Source of the DNA: Umbelopsis isabellina | Taxonomy: Eukaryota > Mucoromycota > Umbelopsidomycetes > Umbelopsidales > Umbelopsidaceae | Assembly: GCA_016758905.1 (NCBI GenBank) | Contig: JAEPQZ010000016.1 | Coordinates: forward strand, 1-64,000 | DNA length: 64,000 bases | Direction: 5' to 3' | Shown: one piece after another, positions 56,373-64,000 of the stretch | Layout: each line of letters starts with the position of its first letter | Position numbering within the stretch: the first letter of the stretch is position 1 | Translations under genes and position numbers: made by a program | The notes under the pieces: generated by a model | Seen by the model: only the letters and a program-made list of their open reading frames with translations | Databases searched by the model: none | Told to the model about the DNA's origin: nothing

Positions 56373-58391
56373 TCACTTGGGAATAATCGTAGCGCCACTA
56401 GGTCCGTCCTTTAATAGGCCAAAGCCAATGGCATCTTTTTCAGAATCAAAGACCGAGTAGAAAGCATGCGTAAACGCTGTACCCAGGACCCAATCATGGT
56501 TTGAATTGCCTCGTTGTATTTTAGTGTGACAGCAATCTCGGCTAGCGTCAGTAACACCCGTCCAGAGGGAAGGTGGAAGCACGGCTGTGAAATGGTCGAA
56601 TTCTATCGTCAGTGGTGGGAGTTTTCGGGCATCACTGCATTTGATGGTATAAGTGTTTGATGACTTTTCATACACAGCATTGAATTTCCTATGGAAACAA
56701 TCGGCTGCATGAGAGATAATGGGGTCAGTACGGACAAAACAACATTTATATCTGTTGTGACGCTCACCTTGATCTTTTGGCATAGAGATAAATTGACTTG
56801 ATGAGCTGATAGATGCAATGGCATTTTCATGCTGTGGTAATTTGAGCCTCTCCCCAAAGTGCGCTTCTCTTATACAGACATTCCATCCTTTGACTTCATC
56901 CTTCTTTGGAGCAGACACTCGTAAATAGTTGACGGCACCGTCAATTTTAGAGTGATCTATGCCGCCTATACGGTAGATTAGCTTCTTCGAATACTGAGCT
57001 TACCCAAATCATCAGCTTTAAGTACACTTACCAAAAATAAGTTGTCCGTATGGCTGCTTTTGTAGATCCCATCGTTTAACGAATCCTGTCGACGCTGCAT
57101 ACGGTGAATCAGGGTTTGCTGGTGGTTGTGATACGGAATCAGGTGCCGGAGCAGGTGGTGGAGTAGCATCGGTAGTAGTGTTAGTAGCGTTCAGGGCATC
57201 TGCCTGCGGGGTTTGTGCTTGAACTTGCGGCTGTGGCGACAGAGGCTGTGGTTCAGCTGGAGGTGCAATCGGCTGTGCAGGAGTAGTTGTGCCAGGGTTC
57301 GAAGGTGGTGTACCGCTATCGGCAGTGACGAATATTGAGAACTGTGGGCTGCTGATAAAACCCATTTGGAATGCTGCGTTCATAAATGTTGGCGGCGTGC
57401 CTGTATCACGTCGACGCAAGCCTATGAGACAAATGTGTATCAGCATAATAATCTCGGGATCCCCCAAAACCGAGATTAATCTTACTTGATGCGCTTGCAT
57501 AGGCCTTTGTGTTATCAAAATCCGGAGCTGGTCCAAGTCCAAAATAGCCATCTAATGACACAGAAGAACAATTACGGATCAGTATGGCAAATTAGGTATA
57601 AGATGATATATTTTAAGGAGTTGGTCTCTCTAAAAGTGAAGGGGTACCCCATTAATCACTTACCAAATCCGTGATCAAAGCCATTCATACGATTGGCTAC
57701 TCCAAAATAGGAGTGTGGTATAGACACATTGGCAAAGGTTATTGTATCACGCCAAACCTTGGTATCCACACAAGCATTGCCATAATCGACATTGTGCTTC
57801 AGCCCGGTGAAGTGGATTGATTTGGACCGAGTGGTATAGAAAGTACATCGATCAAGGCAATTCTCTGAGCGACACTATGTAACGATAATCAATGTGAGTA
57901 ATGAAAACCATGACCCTTTCTATAAATATATATAGAAGTGCAAGACGTTCCAATAAAGCATGTAGTAGTAAAGTTTGACTGCAGTTAAAGCTTGATGATT
58001 ATTTACCCTTTGTCCGCGAGCCCAAGTATACCCAGATGCTATGGAATAATTGCCATTTTCTCAATTAGTATGTTATCCTCGTTGGTTTTCGGTTACTCAA
58101 TGTCTAACTTACTGGTGTCAAATACGAGCTTCATTACTTGAGGCGGATTTCCGAAGCTAACTTCGCCTGCAAGCTATAATATGATTTGCGTTAAAGAGTT
58201 GCTGTTTTCATCTGACACCTGATACTAAATATATGATTGAAGCGTACTAGACCGTCTCCGAGTTGTTGACCGGAGGCTGCATAGAATGATGGTATTTCTC
58301 GTTTATATAAAGGGACCGTAATGGTGTTTGCTGTAGTAGCTGGAAGGATGAAATGAACGAATGCTAATATATAGCCCAGAAATCGCCACAT
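56373..58391 (-). CDS. Secreted pepsin-fold (A1 family) protein with lost catalytic motifs
   Basis: Eight exons on the minus strand (58391-58226, 58166-58113, 58038-58007, 57874-57664, 57551-57486, 57421-57032, 56965-56768, 56704-56373) give 482 residues. A signal peptide (MWRFLGYILAFVHFILPATT) opens it. Pepsin landmarks run in order: EVSFGNPPQVMKLVFD, then DTTSGYTW where active enzymes have DTGS; YFGVANRMNGFDHGFDGYFGLGP; RRRDTGTPPTFMNAAFQMG; QPYGQLIFGGIDHSKIDGAVNY; and HDWVLGTAFTHAFYSVFDSE. The second catalytic motif, usually AIVDTGTS, reads AIASISSSS, so its Asp is Ser. The first Asp remains but its Gly is Thr. An insert of about 80 residues, rich in Pro/Gln/Ala, sits before the C-lobe. Proteolysis is thus unlikely; a binding or scaffolding role in the wall or secretory path is an inference. 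Confidence 0.85.
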
Positions 58392-59222
58392 TTGCTGGGA
58401 AAATGAATAGGAAGTCGATCTATTGATGTGGTGTTATTGCGTTTACCAGAATATGGCTGTAAGTGTCAATGGAGAAAAAGAAAGACAAAAAGAGATATGG
58501 GAACATACGACGTAGAATATTGATTAGTTAATATAACACTTTAGATCATCGTTATTTCATGAGGAGACAGGGGGAGGCTTGCTTATTTCAGGGAGAGTTG
58601 TGCGTTCAGCCCAGGTTGCTGACATTCAGTTCGTCAATGTTTGGTTTCCGACAAGCCCATCAGGATGCTCAGGCAGGGTCAACACACTACAAACGTAGAC
58701 ATAAGTCATCCATTGAATCAGTATAAACCTGCATATGAGGCCTTCTCCGTCATTATATGAGTGTTGCCGTTATAGTAACAGCCTTGGAAGGTAAATTTAC
58801 ATCGAGTTATTGAATATTTTAGGAGTACCTGTTTTCTGTAATTGTATCATTAGTTGTTCTTGTATTTCGAAAGTATGCATTAAATTGATGTACAGCCAGC
58901 CGAGTCGTACACATAGATCCAAAAGCTCTCGATTTCATTTTCTAAACCTTCCTTGATAACTTGTGTACCGTTTGATTTCTTTTTATATATCGTATATGGC
59001 AGTATATATTGTATTCTAGACTGTCTGCGAGACGAGAACAAAGTCATGGCTATGATGTTGTACAGCTGTAGGTTTCTTACTTATTATTTAATTTGACAGC
59101 AGACACAAAGCTCAGAGATGCACGTGAAGCCAGAAAAGGAATTGCCTTAGCGTATAGCCATAAAACGTTCCAACCAAATTAGCTTTTGTTGAGAATCACA
59201 ACAGTTTCAACTCATGTAACGC
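58392..59222. other. Divergent spacer, 0.8 kb
   Basis: Promoter of the pepsin-fold gene (minus) and of the copper-fist gene (plus). No other gene recognised. Confidence 0.45.
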
Positions 59223-59794
59223 ATGGTGGTAGTCATTGATGACATAAAATATGCATGGTAGGATATGAATATACACTTTATTGGTATTATATTCGTTTAC
59301 CGTGTTAAAACCAATCTTCAACAGCCAAAGTTGCATCAAAGGGCATCGAACTGCGCAATGCCAGCACAGTAATCGTTCGCTGCAACCATTACAGCGCAAA
59401 GGCCGACCAATAAGCCAGTGCGACCATTGCCGTGTGAATCGTACCAAGAACAAGTCGCACATCAAGTGTACGTGTGCTATATCTTCAGGTTGGTAGTCAC
59501 TCAGTAACAGAGCTCATCAATATTTCGCTGCTAAAAAGGATCCCACCAGTCCCCAACCCAATCAACGGCTGCATGTGCCATATCACAGAACGCTGTACTT
59601 GCGTGGCCTTTTCACACCAAGAACATACAAAAACACCTTCTCCTAATTTACAGTCTTCTAATCCGCCGACACCACATGATGCCATTGATGAAGCTGACGT
59701 AAAATTGACTGAGGACAAAGTAGTAGATGACGAACTTTGGAAAGCAGTGATGAGTGACATTGATACCATATTCGACGATTCAAAAGCAACTTAG
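59223..59794 (+). CDS. Very small copper-fist protein
   Basis: Three exons (59223-59257, 59325-59492, 59539-59794) give 152 residues. The 35-base first exon codes for MVVVIDDIKYAC and splits the first zinc Cys codon. The copper fist is complete: Cys12-x2-Cys15-x8-Cys24-x-His26 for zinc, KGHR at 17-20, and RKGRP at 36-40, which binds the minor groove. Further cysteines (QCDHCR, KCTC) follow as in Ace1, Mac1 and Cuf1. After the second intron (46 bases) comes a cysteine cluster GCMCHITERCTC followed by a His, similar to the copper-sensing CxCx4-5CxC repeat of Mac1/Cuf1, and an acidic tail (DEADVKLTEDKVVDD). The known factors are usually 200-430 residues, so this is minimal. It should regulate copper or iron homeostasis genes. 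Confidence 0.87.
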
Positions 59795-59913
59795 ATATGC
59801 TCGTATGTTCATTGATTTGCAAAAATATACATGAAGCATGTATTAATAATAAAATTGTACATTTGAAAGAGTTGTCATGGGGTGAGGGTAACGCGCGCTT
59901 CACGAAAGCGGTC

Positions 59914-60559
59914 TTAGTAAAGATCGTTTTCCATGTAATCTACACTGAAACCTCGATCATTCAACACCTTGTTCTTCATCTTTTCTCGCTTTTGTTTCAT
60001 TTCTTGCTCCTCACGTTGTGCAACCAAAATCTCCTCGACAGGGACTTGCTGTAAAGCTGAGTACTCTTCTCTTTCAAGGTCCTAAGAAAAAGCAAAACGC
60101 TGGTTTCAGCAGATGCAAATGGGGCATAGAGATCGAACTGTTGACTCGACTTACAATTTCTCCCAAAAGGACAACGTTCTCGCCTCGAATCAAGAAGATA
60201 CCGCGAGGTATATCTCCGTAGCAGTTGCCAACATGTATTCTCTCAATGGTATCTTGCAAAACCAAATTTGCTATGGTGGAGTACAAACGTAAATACTTGA
60301 TGTCGTTGTAGCAAATATCAGCGTAAAAGTGCTTGTTCTTACCAAACTGATCGAATGACCGCAGTATGCCAATAAGTTTACGGCCATCACGTAGAATGAC
60401 CAGCAGCTTTTCTAAAGGAAGGCAAGGAATGGGGTGGTTAAACAATGGTAGATTGCATAGATCCAACATTCGTTTTTAGATCTTAAGTTGCTTACTGTCA
60501 ACGCTGTCTATAAGGCCCGTTGAAGTTGTAAAAAATGGGCCGGAAGCACTGGGATTCAT
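59914..60559 (-). CDS. LSM1: Sm-like protein LSM1
   Basis: Three exons on the minus strand (60559-60496, 60411-60155, 60081-59914) give 162 residues. Sm1 motif: [25 protein letters not shown]; Sm2 motif: [38 protein letters not shown] and the C-terminal charged extension ([20 protein letters not shown] and an [11 protein letters not shown] helix) are characteristic of Lsm1 rather than of other Lsm subunits. Lsm1 is the specific subunit of the cytoplasmic Lsm1-7 ring, which binds oligoadenylated mRNA 3' ends and, with Pat1, activates decapping in P-bodies. Its start lies 200 bases from that of SPB1 on the other strand, and its stop is 119 bases from the copper-fist stop. Confidence 0.95.
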
Positions 60560-60759
60560 AGCTGAAGCAATGTATGTTTGCAGTTGGAAGGCACAAGACA
60601 CAGCTCTTTGAAGGTGGATTGAGTTTAGTCACGTGCTAGCTGAGTAGAGCATGTTGGGACTGGTTTTCTTTTTCCAACTTTTTTTTTTTTTTTTTTAACT
60701 CTTTGAAACTTTGGGATCTCGACAGTGATCTACCAGCATTTCCTCACATCTTGTTGTAA
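60560..60759. promoter_or_regulatory. Shared 200-base promoter of LSM1 and SPB1
   Basis: The whole space between the two divergent ATGs is 200 bases. It contains a CACGTG palindrome at 60630-60635, close to the middle, and a T tract of about 18 bases at 60680-60697. A poly(dA:dT) tract plus a CACGTG box is a usual layout of a nucleosome-depleted bidirectional fungal promoter. Both genes act in RNA metabolism. Confidence 0.65.
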
Positions 60760-63621
60760 ATGCCACAAAAGAGAGACAAAAAGTCGTCCAAGGGTAAGCT
60801 ACTTCTCGGTTTGCAAATGTTGTTCATTGTTTCTCGCAAGTGCTGACATTGCGTTTTCAGGACGTTTGGATAAGTACTATCACTTGGCAAAGGAACAGGG
60901 CTTTCGTGCTCGTTCAGCGTTCAAGCTTGTGCAATTGAATAAGAAGTATGGATTCTTGGAAAAGTCTCGAGTCCTCATCGATCTTTGCGCTGCCCCTGGT
61001 GGTTGGTTGCAGGTCGCCAGCAAATATATGCCACAGTCCAGCTTGATTATCGGTGTGGATTTGGCACCCATCAAACCTATACCCAACATTATTACATTCC
61101 AAGATGATATTACTACAGAAAAATGTCGACAAAACCTGCGACAAGAAATGAAGACATGGAAAGCTGATGTTGTTCTTCACGATGGTGCACCTAATGTCGG
61201 TGCAGCATGGACTCAGGATGCTTTCTCTCAGTCTGAATTGGTATTGATGTCGTTGAAGCTCGCCACAGAGTTTTTGGTCAAAGGAGGAACATTTGTTACC
61301 AAGGTGTTCAGATCAAAAGATTACAACAACCTCATCTGGGTGTTTCAACAGTTGTTCAAGAAGGTCGAAGCAACCAAACCTCCTTCATCTCGTAACGTGT
61401 CTGCCGAAATTTTCGTTGTTTGTCAAGATTTTGTTGCGCCAAAGAAATTAGATCCTCGATTCTTGGACCCCAAAGCTGTGTTTGCAGAATTGGAGGCTGA
61501 AGAAAAGTCAAAACAAGTCGACATTTTCCATCCAGAGGTAAGCGACGACATGCTCGACATTGTAATGACATCTTACTATGTCAGATTACTAACCAAATCA
61601 TATTTGGTGACCACAGAAAAAGAAGCGTCAACGTGAAGGTTATGAGGACGGCAATTATACCTTACACAAAAAGGCTGATATTATGGAATTTATCCAAGCT
61701 CAAGACCCTATTAATGTTCTTGGTTCATATAATCAATTTGTATTCGAATCCGATGAAGCCAAGGAACTGCTCAAACATGCCCTGATGACAGAAGATATCA
61801 AAACCGATGTTGCGGATTTGAAGGTTCTCGGCAAAAAGGATTTCAAGGCGCTGCTCAAATGGCGGTCAGCGATCCGTGATGAGCACAAGCTTGATCTGAA
61901 GGCTGAGAAAGCCGCACAACCTTTAAAGATGACTGAAGTCGAGCCAATGGATGAGGATGAAGCCATTGAAACCGAACTGAGCAACTTGACAAAGGAAGAA
62001 GCGACACGCGCGAGGAGAGCTCGTAGAAAGGCCAATGAAAAGCGTGCCAAAAACTTGCAACGCATGCAACTCAACATGGTTGTTCCAGCTGATATTGGTA
62101 TGGAGCAAGAAGGTCCAGATGGTCATCAAACTTTGTTTGGACTGTCCAACATTAACAAGGCTGGTGCCTTGCAGACGGTTAGAAAGGGTGATATGAGCCA
62201 ACTCGATATCCAAGAGGGTATGCCTGATGACGATGACTACCATGTTGATGAGCCTGAGGAACAGCAAGATGGTTATATCGACAGCGATGATGACAAGCTT
62301 GAGCTCGAGAAGCAATTGGATGCCATGTACGAAGTTTACATAGAGCGACAGGCTGAACGTGATGCCAAATACAAGGTCAAGAAGATGAGAGCCAAAGAGG
62401 ACGAATGGAAAGGATTTGATAAAAAGGATGAATCAGATGACGATATGGTTAGCGATGAAGGTGAACAGCGAAAAAACAAAGATGAAGATTTCAGCGACGA
62501 ATCAGACTCGGAATCCGATGACGAAGAACATATTGCCAATTTGATGAAAAAGAAACCTAAAAATCCTCTGCTTGTTGACTTGAGCAATGAAGAGGCTGAA
62601 ATGAGCAAGGTCACCAAAACCGGCCTGACCAAAAAGGCCGCCATGTTCTTTGATCAAGAGGCATTCAAGGGTATTGAAGGGTTCGATTTGGAAGGAGAAG
62701 GTGAAGATGAATCAGATGAGTCAGAAGAGGAGGACGATGACGATGAGTTGGAAGAATTCGATCAAGAAGAGAGCGACTCTGAATTGCAAGAAGTTCCGTC
62801 TGTCAATGGCAAGAAGCGCAAGGCTGAAGAGCCACTCGAGGAAGATGATGATAGCGATTTTGAGATGGTCGCTGCAGAGCAAGATGAAGATGAGCTTTCT
62901 AACGATGAAATGTGGGATGGAAAAGAAGACAAAACCTCCAAAGCCGTCAAAAAGTCGCAAGGTATGTGATTTTGCAAATAGCATTCATTCACATTATCAC
63001 TTGGTATTAATCTCCAATTTTTATTTTTATTTTTACACAATCACAGAACTCGGTCTTATTACTGCTGAGGCTATGACACTGGCTAGACAGCTCGCCAACA
63101 AGGAAAAAACCAAGTCCGATCTCATTGATGAAGGTTTCACTAGAGAAGCATTCAGAGAAAAGGGAGGACTACCTCAATGGTTCATGGATGATGAAGAAAG
63201 ACATAACCGGGTAAATATTCCCGTCACCAAAGAAGCCATCAATGCTATCCGAGAGAAGCTCAAGGCATTGGATGCACGACCTATCAAGAAGATTGCTGAG
63301 GCCAAAGCACGAAAGAAGTTCAAGGCATCTCAACGGTTGGAGAAAGCCAAGAGGAAGGCTACCGACATTGCTGACAACCCAGACATGTCTGAAAAGGAGA
63401 AGGCGACATCTATTGGCAAATTATTACAGAGAGCCACGAAATCCAAACCTAAGAAAGACGTCAAGGTTGTTGTTGCAAAGGGCAGCAATCGAGGTGTGCA
63501 AGGCCGTCCTAAAGGTGTTAAAGGACGTTATAAGATGGTGGATTCTCGTATGAAGAAGGAAACTCGGGCTTTGAAGCGGATTGCAAAAAAGAACAAGAAA
63601 AATGGCGGAAGAAAAAAATAA
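60760..63621 (+). CDS. SPB1: AdoMet-dependent rRNA methyltransferase Spb1
   Basis: Four exons (60760-60793, 60861-61537, 61617-62961, 63047-63621) give 876 residues (yeast Spb1 has 841). The FtsJ/RrmJ domain is at about 5-210: RARSAFKL with the first Lys, [16 protein letters not shown] for AdoMet, [11 protein letters not shown] with the Asp, and [15 protein letters not shown] with the second Lys; [11 protein letters not shown] follows with the Glu of the K-D-K-E tetrad. The middle is very acidic with Asp/Glu-rich blocks (around 430-620), and the Spb1 C-terminal domain begins [20 protein letters not shown] and ends basic. Spb1 methylates 25S rRNA 2'-O at the A-loop G of the peptidyl-transferase centre and is needed for 60S assembly in the nucleolus. 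It is divergent from LSM1. Confidence 0.96.
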
Positions 63622-63744
63622 GCAGCAACAACCAATTGTCGTTCGTACGGAGTTTGTAGTTTGTTTTAATAAAAAGATACATTTTAGAAAGTAAAAAAAT
63701 TGTTGCTTGCCTTTGCTTCATCAGTTACTGCTCTCACGTCTTAG

Positions 63745-64000
63745 ATGTCCAGCTCTCTTCAGACATATGCTCTGATAGACTCCATTCAGAAGCAGGTCTG
63801 GCACATGCAGCAGAACGTGCGCAAAGATATATCATCTGAAGCTATCATAGTCAACGTTTTGGATGAACTGGATATCATCATCAACAGGAGTTACGACCAA
63901 CATACAACTATAGGCATTGATACTCTGACTGTTGATACAGAAGACGACGATGGAATGAAGGCCACATACCATGATTTGCAGACCGCTAAACGGATAGCTG
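63745..64000 (+). CDS. 5' end of a hypothetical gene, running off the window
   Basis: ATG at 63745 opens a frame of 85 codons with no stop before the window ends. The encoded part (MSSSLQTYALIDSIQKQVWH onward) is helical and hydrophilic with an acidic stretch (TEDDDG). No family recognised from this piece. It starts 123 bases after the SPB1 stop, so its promoter is very short. Confidence 0.6.
   Translation, partial: MSSSLQTYALIDSIQKQVWHMQQNVRKDISSEAIIVNVLDELDIIINRSYDQHTTIGIDTLTVDTEDDDGMKATYHDLQTAKRIA

Noticed and set aside
1-64000. CRISPR arrays, bacterial operons, rRNA genes and tRNA genes
   Set aside because: None seen. Gene structure is eukaryotic throughout, and scans for T-arm motifs on both strands gave only coding-region matches or incomplete arms.

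Overview
This window is nuclear DNA from a filamentous fungus, most likely an early-diverging lineage such as Mucoromycota (a Mucorales-like fold). The reasons are an AT-leaning background, many short introns of about 45-90 bases with GTAAGT-type donors, the standard genetic code, and fungal hallmark genes: a velvet regulator, a copper-fist factor, an Ssu1-type sulfite pump, a Git1-type permease, Spb1 and a GPI-anchored fasciclin protein. A WNK kinase, which bakers' yeast lacks, fits a non-Dikarya fungus. The phylum call is inference. I joined exons by hand from splice signals and frame continuity; 26 of the 27 coding models are complete or nearly so.

Layout. 0-3.2 kb: AT-rich DNA with two small hairpins, an unresolved cysteine-rich gene and two short tandem repeats that lead into an NmrA-like dehydrogenase (3.3-4.3 kb). 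5.4-12.6 kb: regulators and splicing, namely a bZIP factor, an unknown protein, the Yju2/CCDC130-family splicing factor and a GATA-like zinc-finger protein. 13.4-15.5 kb: a Git1-like permease with a broken paralogue fragment beside it. 17.7-19.7 kb: chaperonin CCT5. 20.4-27.0 kb, all minus strand: a TBC Rab-GAP with a long coiled-coil tail, a short velvet protein and a TauD-like dioxygenase.

29.2-39.9 kb is housekeeping: threonyl-tRNA synthetase with two Gcn4-type sites upstream, mitochondrial enoyl-CoA hydratase, a GPI-anchored fasciclin protein and an NOL11/Utp8-like ribosome-biogenesis protein. 40.2-45.8 kb: an Ala/Pro/Glu-rich protein spread over eight small exons, a retinol-dehydrogenase-like SDR and an Ssu1-like transporter. 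45.8-48.5 kb holds coding-like but broken DNA of unfamiliar composition. 48.5-58.4 kb: a probable peroxisomal enoyl-CoA isomerase, a two-helix membrane protein, a WNK kinase with a C-terminal SAM-like domain, arginyl-tRNA synthetase and a pepsin-fold protein whose catalytic motifs are lost. 59.2-64 kb: a very small copper-fist protein, LSM1 and SPB1 (divergent, sharing about 200 bases), and the 5' end of one more gene.

There is no operon or obvious metabolic cluster. Threads that connect genes are ribosome production and RNA handling (SPB1, NOL11/Utp8, LSM1, splicing factor), two cytosolic-type tRNA synthetases, two crotonase-family enzymes of fatty-acid oxidation in different organelles, and an unusual density of regulators (bZIP, GATA-like, velvet, copper fist, WNK). 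The most noteworthy items are the WNK-SAM kinase with an altered chloride-pocket residue, the pseudo-aspartic protease, the minimal copper-fist protein, the GATA-like finger with an enlarged loop and the MARCKS-like Ala-rich protein.
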